64,000 bases of DNA from Rhabdornis inornatus. Lineage: Eukaryota > Chordata > Aves > Passeriformes > Rhabdornithidae. This document shows, piece by piece, positions 38,166-50,850 of the stretch. The stretch is from positions 6,961 through 70,960 of the forward strand of contig VWZS01000853.1 in the NCBI GenBank assembly GCA_013397075.1. Reading direction: 5' to 3'. The first letter of the stretch is position 1. The number at the start of each line of letters is the position of its first letter. A program made the translations under genes and the position numbers. The notes below the pieces were generated by a model that had not been told where the DNA came from, searched no databases, and saw nothing but the letters and a program-made list of their open reading frames with translations.

Positions 38166-39304
38166 CTTATCCTTTAATAAGAAATGCAAGTTATTACAAA
38201 GCTCTCAGATATCACCAGCATTCTCCAGTACAAAGTCCCTGCCATGCATACTGTAATTTCAGTGCTGTTTGATACACATACATTTCAAATGGTTTTTTGC
38301 TGAACAGATTACGGTTATGTGCAAATAAAACCTCTATATTCAGTCTAGCTAAAGTTATGAGAAGTTTAAAAGCATTAGAGTTTTAACTTAATATGCTATC
38401 ACTTTAAAATCCATAATGTAGCTGTATGACCACTTCATGTATACAAATTAGAGTAGATTTTCTTGATACTTACCTGAAAGCAGCTGCATTATCACCATAA
38501 TACCATAAAATATCACAGTTCTGTTTTATTTAGAATTGTACTTTTACAGAAGTACAGACTCAAGTACTTACTTCCAAATGCCAGTTCATGAAAGCAAGCA
38601 CACCCTAGCCCAGCTGTGGCCTTTCATTATATCCACTAGCTGCTTTTACTAGCAATACTGGGCTAGAAAACCTGGTGAATTAGCCTCTGCAATGTGCAAA
38701 CAATTCATGGGGAGGAGAGACTGCTATGCCCAATCAGTGAACTGTCATGTTCTCCAAAGAAGCTGTTCTAAGGAAAAACTGCCACAAAGTTCCATGTATG
38801 AAATATTGCACTTTCAACAATACAATCTCATTAACACTTGTCACCACTTTAATCAACTGTCTTTTGAATGAATTTAGCACTTTGAAAAGTGCCAGAGAAG
38901 CTGGCCTTGAACATTGTTATAATCTATTTGCAAACATTAATCTTCTAGGGCTGCTATAGAAGGGCCACATATTAGTCTTGAAGCAGGGCCTCTAATTTTA
39001 TAGTTTATCTCTTTCTTTCAATTAAAAATACATTTGTCTATACCCTGACATGTACAATATTCCAACTTCATGGCCCAGCTGCCATAGAAATCCAAGGCTC
39101 TGTTGTCTGATGATTGTGAGACAATGGATATGCTCTCTTACAAAGAAAACCAAATGAAGCCTTGTACTCCTACTGGAAACAGCAGAGGGTGGGTGGAGCT
39201 GGGGGAAGCTAACCTATAGAGATATGGAAGTCACAAGGGGTATGTGGGGCTGCACAGATAAGACACAAGCCACAGGCCAGGAAAGGCACAAGAAATAGTC
39301 ACAT

Positions 39305-40145
39305 GGAATCATCACACAGAATCACCAAGGTTGTCAGAGACCTGAAAGATCATCTAGTTCATGCATAGCATCACCATAGTCGCCCTCAAACCATATCCTC
39401 AAAGGCCACATCCAGATGTCCCTTGAACACTTCCAGAGACTGTAACTCTATCACTTCTCTGGGCAACTTATTCCAATGCCTAACCATTCTTTCAGAGAAA
39501 AATGATTTTCTAGTCTGAACTTTCCCTGGTGTAATTTAAGGCCATTCTCTCTCATCCTTTGGCTTCAGACATGGTAGAAAAGAATGACCCTCACCTCACT
39601 ACAACTTCCTTTCAGGCAGTTATAGAGAGCAATAAATTCTCCCTTCAGCTTCTTCTTCTCTTGACTAAAAACCTCCAGCTCATTCAGCTGGTCCTTGTAA
39701 GATCTGTGCTCCAGACCCTCCACCAGCTCTATTGGCCTACTCTGGACACACTTCAGTAGCTCAGAGCAAGGGGCCCAGAACTGGACACAGGATCTGAGGT
39801 GTGGCTTTCCCCCAGTGTGGAGTACAGTGGGACAATCACTGCCTTCATCTTGCTGGACACACATAAAGGCCAGAATGCCATTGGAATTTTTGGCTACCTG
39901 GGCATGTGCTGGCTCAAGTTCAGCTGGCTGCTGGCCAGTACCCCTAAGTCTCTTTCTGCTGAACAGCTCTTAAAGCACTCTTCCCCCAGCCTGTAGCACT
40001 GCATGGAGTTGTTGTGATCCAAGTGCAGAAACCAGCACTTTGCTTTATTGAACCTCATGCAGCTGTCCTTAGGCCATAGATTCAGCCCATCAAGACTGAA
40101 GAGCCTTTTGACCCTCAGGCACATCAACCAATACTGTTGCTAAGA
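39305..40145 (-). repeat. CR1 non-LTR retrotransposon, antisense, truncated
   Basis: The plus strand starts with the reverse complement of a CR1 3' tail (ggaatcatcacacagaatca). It then runs through reversed CR1 3' UTR and RT sequence: cacttccagagactgta, gggcaacttattccaatgcc, ctactctggacacacttcag, aactggacacaggatctgag and ttgaacctcatgcagctgtc. The orientation is the same as NTRK2 transcription. The open frames at 39559-40127 on both strands fall inside it and are not host genes. The 5' end (near 40145) is truncated, as usual for CR1. Confidence 0.93.
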
Positions 40146-40440
40146 TGACCACTCAATCAATTCACACCAGGTTTATGCCTTATTCATCTCAGTGAGTATC
40201 ATGAGGAGGGAGTGGCCACTCTTTTGCAACGCATGCCAGCTGCAGCCCAGTCTAACCATAAGTTCACGGGGGCTGTGGTGCTGAGGGTGTTGGATGGCTT
40301 TGGGGCTCCACAACCCAGCTGCAGGATGCTGCAGCGGCTGACAAGGGACAGGACAGAGACCAGTCAGAACAGTCTTCCTCCTAAATGCCAGTGACCATGC
40401 CTGGGGAAGCTCCAGCACTCCTGGAGAGGACATCAAATGG
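40146..40440. other. GC-richer segment next to the CR1, unassigned
   Basis: About 300 bases (ggggctgtggtgctgagggt, ctgcaggatgctgcagcggc) of higher G+C than the intron around it. It may be an upstream part of the adjoining CR1 or a different old element. I cannot place it. Confidence 0.3.
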
Positions 40441-41939
40441 AATTCCCAGCTTTTGCAGGCATTCTGTTACATAACCCTTTTCTGATTATTTTTTCCCCTC
40501 AATTTCTGGCTTTAAGTAGTAGATTACTCTGAATTCATGCAGTAAAAAGCACAGCAACCAATTGCATAGCCTTGGAAAACAGACTTCTCATTAACATTTC
40601 ACATTCCCATGTTCCCATGATTCCTGTAGAGTGACATTTCAGTAATGTGTCATAGCACTTTGTATTTTCTCTAAAGACTAGTGATGCTTTTTCTGCCAAG
40701 AGGATAAAAGTAATCTTTTTACTTTGTTAGCCCAATGAAGCTGAATGACTATAAGGGGTTTAGCCCTCATCCTGTCCCAGTGTCCTGTCTCGCTTGTCTG
40801 GTGCATCTTTCTGGAGTCCTGCTGTTTTCAGGCCTTTTTCAATTCAGGGTAGTAGACTTGAATGCAGCAACATAGTTTAGCATATGTCCAAATTAAAAGC
40901 ACTGTGACAAGTATATATTCAATCTCTTTAACACAACCGCACCTTAGTCTGTCAAACTAGAAGGAAGCTGAATCTTTTGAATCATTTGTTCACCTCCTCC
41001 TAAAATAATCCTGTATACTTGTAAGATAATGCCATTTTAGGGTATTTTTCACTATTTATATTTTGGTCTTCTGACTTGTTTCCCCATCTCAGGATGATAT
41101 AACTGCAAAGAAATGTTTTCTGCAAAAATTATCATGTCTTATTGCTAAAACTGAAAACCTCTCCTCTCTTGCTGAACATCTGCTCTTTCCCCCTCATAAA
41201 AGCTGGCAAATGTTTCTCTCAGCACAGGGGGAAAAAAAATCAATAATTGTTATTTTCATTTCTTTCATGGCCTGGCCTTGCAGATGAAGTCAATGTCTTC
41301 TCTTGAAATACCAGTCCTGCATGTCTACTTGGAGAAAAGCAATGTATTATTTTCATAGACATGATAAGCCATACCACTACAATGCAAGAAGTTACTGATT
41401 TATAAAATAAGGCATATTATTAGCCAATAGCTAAAAATGCATCCTTTCATTTTCACTTTTAACTCTGCTTTAGTTCATCTGTATTAAAAGGGGCTTATGT
41501 CTAAATTTGTTAAGTAATTCTACCAGTGGTTTTGTCAGAAAAGTGAAACATGATCTACAACATTTATTACACTGTAAATTCTCTCTTCAACTGCTCAACA
41601 TTGGTTCAGTATTGTGTGCCAATTTTGTGTCATGGAGATAAAATTCTTCTCATTAGCCTCTATAAAAACATGAGCAGTATGGAGAAGATGAAGGACTGGT
41701 TACTCAGATGTTCACATAACACAACAACCAGCAGGTACCAAAAAAAAATGTAAATGGCAGGTTCATAATGAACAAAAAGAGGCACCCTGTCACCTAATGT
41801 ACATTTGCTTCTGGAACTCACTGACATGACATACTGCCAATGTGGAAGGCTTATCTGGGATCAAAAAGTGATTAAACAAACTGATGAAGGATAAAATCTG
41901 ATGAGGACTATCAAATATAAAGATACCATCTCTAGACCA

Positions 41940-42100
41940 GGAAGCTCTGGACGTGAAGAATGCTGGAGGCTAAGACAGTACTTGAGGAAAATATTAATAT
42001 ATGCTTAGCATGTTTCCGTACTATTCCACAGTCATCAGTTTCTAACAGTGACAGGATCCTGGACTAGAAGGGCTTTTGGAGAAGTTATTCCTATGTTTCT
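41940..42100 (+). repeat. Ancient CR1/L3-like LINE 3' end
   Basis: The words tctaacagtgacaggatcct, ggactagaagggct and ttcctatgtttctg follow the order of the 3' end of old sauropsid CR1-like elements (tgtcagagacaggatactgg...gatgg...ttcttatgttct, as I recall). It is strongly diverged. Confidence 0.6.
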
Positions 42101-43317
42101 GTATAGATGGGCCACATATTGCAATATGCAGTCCTTACTAAACCTCTCAGCAATGCTTATGGAGGGCTGGAAATGATTCTGGCAAAAAGATGGAATGAAG
42201 GGGAGATACCACAAGAATTAAAATAGGTGAATGATCAAGAGCATCTTGCAATTCAGCATTTTCCAAAGATCTTAAAATGATAAGTTGAACAGATACAGAA
42301 ATGGTGCCTATTGTTGTGTTTTACACAATATCAATTTGGGTCAGACAAATATACAGGATAATTAATAAACTGTAGTAGTTATTGCACTACAGGCCATTTA
42401 ATCTTCTAAGAAAAGAAGATGAAGTGCTCTGGATGTAAGATCAGATGAGTGCTACGAAGAAAGCGACATGATTCACATCTCTGATTAAAAGAAAGATCCA
42501 TTATCAGAAAGACAGAAGGGAAGTTTACTTGAGTAGAAATCTGCAGTACTTAAAACGAATGGATTACAGCTTTTTGGTGTCCCAGATGAAGTGCATATGA
42601 ATGAAGAAAACAAGTCTATTCCTTTAAAATATAATTTATTTTGATTCAAAATGATAAAGTATTCTAGTGTTAAACAACAAACAATAACCTAAACTAAGAG
42701 AAAGGGAGATATGCTGTGGAAAATTGGAACGAATGACACTTTGAACAGTGTATTTCATTGAGTTCAATGTAGATTTAAATTCAATTCTGAACAAGGGAAT
42801 CCAGGATCTTAGTGAAAAATCAAGGAGATTGGATAAGCCAGAGAAGATCTGTTGAATCAGATGGCCCCTCCTTTCTAAAACACTCTGCATTTTCCTAATT
42901 TTCCATGTCAAGTAATGCCACAGCATATATACTTACTGATCACTCCAGTGGCATGATTTTCACCTTAGAATGCTGAGCTCATGTGAGGTCCTTTGTTACT
43001 GAAGTCCTTACAAAAACTTGCCACTATATCCCTTGAACCTTACCACTGTTTGCACATCTGAGTGTCTGCTGGTTGTACCAGCAGATGAAGAGAAGTATTA
43101 AGTACCCAGAAGACAAGCAGCTGGAATGACTCATGTTAAAATTCTCACTGGCTCCAGGATGATCATCTAATCTGTCCAAGTCAACAGCAAAACAATTTTG
43201 AAATGCAATATTAATGAATTGCAGCTACTGCCTTTCTGATTTTCAAAGTGGTTTACAACATATCAAATGCCATTTTTATATTAATCCTAAGTGGGTTACT
43301 GGGGCTAAGGAGGTTTT

Positions 43318-43356
43318 AAAAATAATCTTTAATATGCAAAAATAATCTTTAATATC
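43318..43356. repeat. 20-bp tandem duplication
   Basis: The unit aataatctttaatatgcaaa at 43321-43340 is followed by aataatctttaatatcc at 43341-43357. Confidence 0.85.
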
Positions 43357-45312
43357 CACTGGAAAACTGGCTTCTACAAATCTGCATCAGCTAAAATTCT
43401 AAAGTCTTTTACTTTTTCAGGTGGGGGTTGAAGGTGTAATGTGATGAGATGCTAGATGAACAGCACAGTCAATATCAACAAGTTGCAGGCACTCGAGCAC
43501 AGACTCTGAAAGCCAAATATCACACCACATAAGACAGTTTGTGTTCACTGGGAAATCTCTTACTGCTAATGTCAAATCTGAAAGCTATTTCTTAATTACT
43601 AAAGATCACAACTTTTCCCCATATTTTACTGAAAAACACATTTTTCTTCAAATTTACTGTAGGTTAACATAGCATGTCTGGCTCTATCGCTCATGTCAAA
43701 TTACATCATTACATTACAGGAGAAGAGGGGAGCAACAGAGCTTGGTTTGTAGCTTTACTTCTCCCTTGTGAATCACAAAAGTATTTTTATAATATACACT
43801 GCATGGGAGAACCACAATTTTTAGCTGAAATGTCTCTGATGTTCCAGTTCTTTGAATTTTTTAAGACAGTCTCTTCCCCCTTCCCCCAGATGCTAATAAA
43901 TAAGGCAATGACAAGGTCCTTGTACTCATATTCTTTCTCTTCTGCAGTTTTGATGTTTTCTGCTTCACACTTTCTCTGGGACATAATTTGTTTATATAAA
44001 CCGGAAAACACAAGAGAAAAGTTTCACTAAAATAGAACAGAAAAAATTCTCTGTTGTTTTCCCTCCATGAATTCTAGTTTTAGTTTCCTTACTTGTGCCA
44101 CAATATCATTCTATGAGTTGAAACAGGCATTTGCTCTGAAATGAGGCATCTATCAAACAACACGCAACACAGTCATTAAAAATACAAGTGACTGCTATTA
44201 CTGGGGGGGGAAAAACCACTCATTCCTATGGAGCTTGCAAAATCCTCAACTGTTCTCATCAAATTCATACGTTGAATTATTCCTCAAGCCATCCTTAAAG
44301 TATTGTTCTTGGATACAAGAGCCAAAGTGTAGCCCAAGGAGTGATGAATTCATTTTATAGCTCTTGGACAAATTCCTATACTGGTGTAAAGGGAAAATTT
44401 GCACAAGCAGAGACTTGGAACCATAATTTTGGGGTTTGGTTTTGTTTTGTTTTTTTTGTTTTTCTTTTCAGTGCTCATTTCTACCCTCAGCGCTGTAATT
44501 TTCCATTTGGGAAACAATATCCTGCATTGTGTATACAATGGTTCTTGGAATTCACACAACTGCATTTGTTTAACACCAACAATGAGCTTTAAATTCTGCC
44601 TGTGATAGTGAAGCATATCAACCACCTTCTGCCTGTAAACAAGACTGGATAACCTTCTGAGAAGCCACACTGTCAAAAGGTGTTAGTCTAGTAAGAAATG
44701 ACAACCAAAACTTTCCCTGGGTGTATCTGTTCACTGATGGCGTGTCATCAGGGCAGAGGTTTGGCTTTCCGATGTAAAGCCTCTTTAACTTGCTTATTAC
44801 CAGGTGATCCTGGGAAACGAGGGAAGATCAGAGTACACTTTGAAAGGATTTAGGACTCTGCACCAGCACTGCTGCATTTCAGGTAAGGACTCTCTGGAGA
44901 TCTGATATACGGATTTCCGCACTACAGATTATGCAATGTACTCCTCACATTCTTCACCATATGCTGGTAGTGTGTGAACAAAGAAGAGATGAATGAGAAA
45001 GAACATACAACTACACCTATTTTCCTTGCTTTCCTCTCATATTTTGCGATGCCTCAAGGGAACTCTCCTTCCACCTTTTTCTCTGATTGTAGCTACTCCT
45101 TACTGAAACCATGCAGCTCTGAGGTGGTTCCATCCTCATACATGCTTATCTTCCTCTCTAAATAAATAAGAATCCAATTACACATGGAATCCTCTACTTG
45201 CTGCACTTTAATAATTACTTCAAGATAAATACAGAAACATAATTTTAGTTTACCTGCTCCAATAAAAGTAGGATCTGCAGTAAAACTGAGAGCTCAAAGG
45301 TTAGATCAAATT

Positions 45313-45330
45313 AAAAAAAAAAAAAAAAAA
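45313..45330. repeat. Poly(A) run
   Basis: Eighteen consecutive A bases. Confidence 0.95.
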
Positions 45331-46670
45331 GGATAGAAACAGAAAGTAGTTAAGACAAGTAATGTAATTTTTTAGATCTCTACTATTAGAACTGCAGGTG
45401 AACATAATCTTCAATATAAATCTTATATACAGATTTCCCAGACACCAGAGTTGCCAAGAGTCATGATGTCCTGGTCTCATTCAAAATAAGTCAAGTGGGA
45501 AATGAAGGTATTATGTTGTTAGGACAACAGTTTCAATTTTGAATCGTTTTCTGAGATTTTCTACAGAGGCAGTTTTTTAGACTGTCAGGAATACTTCAGG
45601 CTAGAAATCCCAAATCAAACTCTATGAAAATCTCTTACTAAACCAAGTAATATTTCTGTTAGGTTGGAACCAGTATGTTGACCTCTGCTTGTATAATACC
45701 TAGATTAATGGAGTCCTGATCTACATGAGGCTCCTACACAGGCTTGCAGTGCCATAACAATAGTAACAACAACAATAACACTTTTTCTAGTCACTAGTAA
45801 AAAATTACAAATGGGTTCACCACAGTGGCTGCAGTGTTACGTTTTTATATCACAGTCGGTTAACATAGCCCTAATACTGTTTGTACTCTTTGTACTTCAG
45901 AAGATTTTTCGTCAGCTTCAGATGAAAACTTCTGCAATATTGTTTCATAAAGCCTGCATTTCCTTTGAAAGTTGTGCTACTTTATATTACTCTTCGGACG
46001 TGTTTAAGGTGATCCCCACAGAGTATTATCACATGGACTTAATGATGTTCTTATTAAAATGTTATGTGCCTCAGCCCTTAGTATATAATTTTCTTTGCTT
46101 TCTTGCCAGGCAAATCTATTTATTCTTTCTGTGCATTAAGCCATCACATTCACCTAAATAACCTCTGTGGTTATTTCCATCAAAAACATCCCTGGATCTT
46201 ATATCCATCAGGGGTGGTTCTGGTGTTCCCATTAGCCTTGACCTCACACTTAGGCTGCAGCCCCATTTTATTTTCCTTTCCTCTCTGCCAGATAGCAGTT
46301 CTCCTTCAAGACTCTTCAGTCACTGAGGAAAGAGTTTTTTGTTAATGAAAAGCAGATGCAACACTTAAGTTGTAATAGAATCTTCTCCTAATAGAATCTT
46401 CTTCCTACCATAATAATTTTGAATTTGAAAACCCACTGTATCACGAAAACCCATTCTGTGTGATTATTCCAGCCTTCCAGAAGAGAGTGTTAATTTTATG
46501 ACTTGTTAATTTTATCCGTGAGCTTGTGCTGAGTGGTTAATACTGACAAAAGAGACTGCATTGCTAGTATGGCAAGTACATGTGAACATTGACATTTTAA
46601 ATGGATGTCCTCCAAGTTGTTGAAGTGTGCATTTATCTTTTAAGTTGCTTTTCAGTTCTTTTGAACACTT

Positions 46671-46712
46671 TACATACTCATTATATTTATATATTATATT
46701 TACATACTCATT
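46671..46712. repeat. Direct repeat of tacatactcatt, 30-bp period
   Basis: The 12-mer occurs at 46671-46682 and 46701-46712, separated by a tatatttatatattatatt spacer. Confidence 0.85.
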
Positions 46713-47300
46713 GCTATATGACTGATCGGTTGCTCTGATGCTGAGAACCTTGAACTAGGTAGTGAAAGAACTGGATTAAGGCAAGATCATGGAGACTCTA
46801 TTCCAAAATGTATGCTACTTAATTTTGATTTGTTACTGTATACATATATTTCTATATAACATTATAGATATACTGCGGTGTATGTGGTAAAGCAGCTCAC
46901 TGTTATGGTCAGTATGTCAGCTTTGGTGGAAAGCAAGAGATGCTTCCAGTTTTCTGGGAGAACTGTTGAGCTGTGGAAATAGTCAGGTGGAAGTTAGACA
47001 TTTGAAAGGCAGAAATAAAATTCCATGTACTTTCCTGTTTTGAAGAGATAGCAATGAATGTCATATCTGAGCCAATATAGAAAGTACTTGAATCAGACAG
47101 GAATTAAGTATTGCAATTCCTGGACAAAATGCAATTCAACTTCTTGCTCTTTAAGGTCAGATGACTTCCCAGATTCCATATCCTCCTGTGGCAGGAAAAC
47201 ACAATAATGGCAAAAGGAAGTTATTGCCTCCACAACTGTTTTAACTATAGCAAAAATAGGGGAGAATGTTCCCTGTCAAATGAAACTAATATAGACTACT

Positions 47301-47316
47301 CCCCCCCCGCCCCCCC
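47301..47316. repeat. Poly(C) run with one G
   Basis: ccccccccgccccccc. The transcript strand would be G-rich and could form quadruplex-like structures. Confidence 0.9.
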
Positions 47317-49044
47317 TGATGCACTTGCTCAAGTAGGGGCCTCTTTATGCTCAGCAGGAGCACTTTAATGAAGAAGCAGATACAAAATGAAACAGCAACA
47401 TGGCACGCCAGATCTGGGGAAAGGAATAAAGATATTTGCAACTCAGTAAAGAGTTGGGATGCTGGTTCTAGGATTCAATAATCTTTTACTAATCTGAAAT
47501 AATGGAAAATCTTTTTCTGTAGTGCAATGGTATCCAGAAGCAGCCTATGTGCAACCAAGTCCTAGATCTTTTTGTTCTGTTTTGTTGATACAAAGAAGAG
47601 AGAAGAATGAAATTCTGTAAAGGAAGAGATTGTTGTGTTTGGTCTAAGGACTGACTGACAGAAGAATCACAATAAGTTTTGACTATTATGCTAATACATT
47701 GTGATTCAGAAGGACCAGAAGCAGCAGAGAATATAGGATAAGCAGAATAAGAAGTGAAGAAGGCAAAAGAAAAGTTCACCCTGTTCTTTTGATCTGAGAA
47801 AGTCTTCCCTTAAAAATCTCTTTCACAACACATTCAAACCAATTATAAAGAACTTTTACCTAGGCTACTTATGGTACTCTTGCTATTGTACTCAACAAAA
47901 CCACGGTGGTCAGAAAAAGAAGTTCTTGTCTTTGTGAGAATTACTGATGTTTTGAAATACCTTTGATTCTGTATCAGGCAAAAGTACTGAACACTTTCCC
48001 CTAATTTTGATTACTGCAAAAAAGTTTAAAATTAAAAGTGCTGGTGTTTCCCAGCAAAACACAGCAGCCAGAAGCTCCCAAAAGATTTCAGTTTGAATGA
48101 AAACGTAACCCAAATATTACTCAGATAATATAAAATAAAATGTGACTGCTGTTCAGTTTAGGTCACACGTTCTGCAGCATGCTTTTTGATACTGTGCATC
48201 CTCTAAATGAAATGAAATGAAGCAAAGACCTACAGAGGTCTGCTCAGAAGAATCTCAGCGAGGCTGCTGCGGGAGGGCTGGGAGGTGGAACGGACCATTA
48301 CACTTTTGGAAGGCAGCTTCCTGCACACAGTACCACATCTTTGAATCTGTGGGTGTGCAACATTCAGGGGATTCCCAGTGTGTTTCAAGCCCAGGGTAGC
48401 TTGGCACAAAAAATGAAAAAAGTGAAAAGTTGGCAGAGGCATGATTAGTGGCTAAATGCAATATCACTGGTCTCTAAATTATTTTCATTATCACTTCCAG
48501 AAGGAATTCTTTCCCTGCTTGAAACTGCTCCATATACAACTCAGATACTCAAGATCTGCACTGAGAGAAGGTACATTTTACGGACATCCATAGAAAAAAA
48601 CAAATAAACAAAGCTTCACATGAGATCAATAAATCATGTCTTAAAACAACTGGATCCCAGATAAAGTACTAAAACATACTATATTGTAAAGAGAATGGAT
48701 TATCTTACAGCTTAAACAAAAACAAGCAACAATAAAATAATTAATAAGCAAATCTTTCTAATGTTTCTCAAGGCAGACTCTTTCCATTGAAAATGAAATT
48801 ATGGGAGAAAGTGATCATGAGTTGTTAAAAAATAAAAATCTGGAATACCACTAATCACTGTCGCATTAAGATACTTAGAATGCTCTCCTTTTAGATATTA
48901 AATATTGTAGCATCACTGTGTCAAAACAGAACTAATCCATCTAATAATCTTTCCCTGTGTCTTTGTTTCAGCTGTGATAGTTAATTTTCTTCTTACTAGC
49001 TACTACAGTGCTGTGTTTTGGATTTTGCATGAGAATAATGTTGA

Positions 49045-49045
49045 N
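49045..49045. other. Ambiguous base N at a repeat junction
   Basis: The single N marks the left edge of the exact repeat. Confidence 0.98.
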
Positions 49046-49600
49046 AAGCTGTCCTTATTTCAACCCACAAGTCTTATTTTTTCCTGATTCTCCCTCCCAT
49101 CGCAACAGAGGTAGAGAGTCATCAAGGAACTGTGCAGTAATTAGTTGCTCTCTGGGATTAAACCATGACATGACATTGCCCTGTTTATTCAGAAACATCA
49201 CAGAACATTTACAGATCCTGCGCAGCTGCTTAAAGTTTCAGTAAGAGGCAGCTTTACTGAAATATTGTCAACCCAGGACAAGATGTTGCAACCATTTAAC
49301 AGAACAGAGAATGATTTTTAAAACCCACAGTTTTTAAAAATAAAAAATAAAAAGAGTAATGTCAAGAGAAACTGGATGCTCTGTAGGAGAGGGCAGCATA
49401 TTGCTTGGCATCATAACTACAGTCTAGCAGACCCCTGTTATCTGCTCCTATAAAAATGCACCCTGGTCTCCAGGCTGCATCTTTTCTGCAATCCCGTTCT
49501 GCCATGGGCTACAAGCTAAGAGGCAGCAGGGAAAATATCAAGTCTTCATCCAAGTGAAGTTCCCCTACTCCTTCCCCTTTCTGCAGTTCTCTGGCAGAAT
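49046..49600. repeat. Exact 555-bp direct repeat, copy 1 (bounded by Ns)
   Basis: By my line-by-line comparison this is identical to 49876-50430, with an offset of 830 and no difference seen. An N lies directly before it (49045) and directly after it (49601). It contains the LTR 3' part plus about 425 bases of flanking host sequence. Most likely a duplicated contig end inserted at a scaffold gap. Confidence 0.97.
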
Positions 49601-49601
49601 N
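49601..49601. other. Ambiguous base N at a repeat junction
   Basis: The single N marks the right edge of repeat copy 1. Confidence 0.98.
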
Positions 49602-49875
49602 AGGACAGCTGGCCCAAACTGGCCAGAGGGATATTCTATACCATGGAATGTCATGCCCACTGTATAAATTGGGGGAGTTGATTGGAAGCTATCCATCACT
49701 GCTGTGGGATGGGCTGGGCATTGATTGGCAGGTGCTGAGCAATTGCATTGTGCATAACTCTTTCCTTGGGTTTTATTCCTTTGTCCCTTCCCTTTTTATG
49801 AATTATAATAATATTATTAAAAATGTAAATATTAAAATAATAACGAGTATAATATTTTACTTTATGTCAATTATT

Positions 49876-50430
49876 AAGCTGTCCTTATTTCAACCCACAA
49901 GTCTTATTTTTTCCTGATTCTCCCTCCCATCGCAACAGAGGTAGAGAGTCATCAAGGAACTGTGCAGTAATTAGTTGCTCTCTGGGATTAAACCATGACA
50001 TGACATTGCCCTGTTTATTCAGAAACATCACAGAACATTTACAGATCCTGCGCAGCTGCTTAAAGTTTCAGTAAGAGGCAGCTTTACTGAAATATTGTCA
50101 ACCCAGGACAAGATGTTGCAACCATTTAACAGAACAGAGAATGATTTTTAAAACCCACAGTTTTTAAAAATAAAAAATAAAAAGAGTAATGTCAAGAGAA
50201 ACTGGATGCTCTGTAGGAGAGGGCAGCATATTGCTTGGCATCATAACTACAGTCTAGCAGACCCCTGTTATCTGCTCCTATAAAAATGCACCCTGGTCTC
50301 CAGGCTGCATCTTTTCTGCAATCCCGTTCTGCCATGGGCTACAAGCTAAGAGGCAGCAGGGAAAATATCAAGTCTTCATCCAAGTGAAGTTCCCCTACTC
50401 CTTCCCCTTTCTGCAGTTCTCTGGCAGAAT
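49876..50430. repeat. Exact 555-bp direct repeat, copy 2 (likely the true locus)
   Basis: It is continuous on the left with LTR sequence and on the right with unique sequence, with no N on either side. It is therefore the better candidate for the genuine genomic copy. Confidence 0.95.
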
Positions 50431-50456
50431 GTCATCCTGAGACCTGGCTGGTCATT

Positions 50457-50850
50457 TCAGAACGTGTAATTTTCATCTCCATTAGAGGCTTTCTCTATTT
50501 TCACATCCCATTTATCTTGTGGGGTGGGAATGATGCTGGAGAGCTCATGTGTGAGAGAGAGGGTGTGTGTGTGTCCGGTGTAGGACCCTGCTTGCTGCCC
50601 AGCCAGGGACAGCAGCCCTTCAGCTCCTGGCTGCTGCAGTCCTCTTCTCCTGGTCCGCAGCAGCCCGGGAACCCCTGCTGCTGCCGCCGCTGCCTGGCCC
50701 TGCATACTAATTGGCACATTTAATGCCTTTCCCTTGCTCTCCTTCCATTTTCCTCCTAGGCTGCTGTCTGGGAGCAGGGGAGCCCGGCTGCCATGGAAAC
50801 TGAGCCGTCAAACACCCTGAACCTGCGGCACCAGCCTTGAGAGAGGATGC
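50457..50850. promoter_or_regulatory. GC-rich island with an X-box-like site inside the NTRK2 intron
   Basis: Local G+C is far above the intron background. There are several CpGs, a (GT)n stretch near 50563-50576, and CTG/CCGC clusters around 50640-50695. At 50787-50800 gctgccatggaaac is one change away from the RFX X-box half-site pair GTTGCC-AT-GGAAAC. An ATTGG (inverted CCAAT) is at 50709-50713. This combination is compatible with an intronic enhancer or cryptic promoter. No first exon or TATA box can be pointed to, and the minus-strand open frame (50457-50717) has no known domain. Confidence 0.35.

Larger units (their letters stand above)
48958..50005 (+). repeat. Songbird-type ERVK-like LTR, split by an assembly artefact
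   Basis: The left part, 48958-49044, starts TGTCTTTGTTTCAGCTGTGA and continues to gagaataatgttga. It matches the 5' portion of a passerine LTR I recognise. The right part, from 49602 (aggacagctggcccaaactgg...) through 49876-50005 (ctgtccttatttcaacccac, then gattaaaccatgaca), matches the rest of the same LTR, including a TATA-like box (gtataaat, near 49662). The middle of the LTR is missing, and the exact repeat 49046-49600 sits in its place. Candidate flanking duplications are tttccctg before 48958 and ttgccctg at 50006-50013 (7 of 8 identical), so the end is approximate. No viral protein frame is present, which indicates a solo LTR. Confidence 0.78.

Noticed and set aside
39559..40127. Open frames on both strands as host genes
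   Set aside because: They coincide with an antisense CR1 copy.
48217..48467. Short GC-richer patch with frames on both strands as an alternative TrkB exon
   Set aside because: No similarity to TrkB sequence and no clear splice signals in frame.
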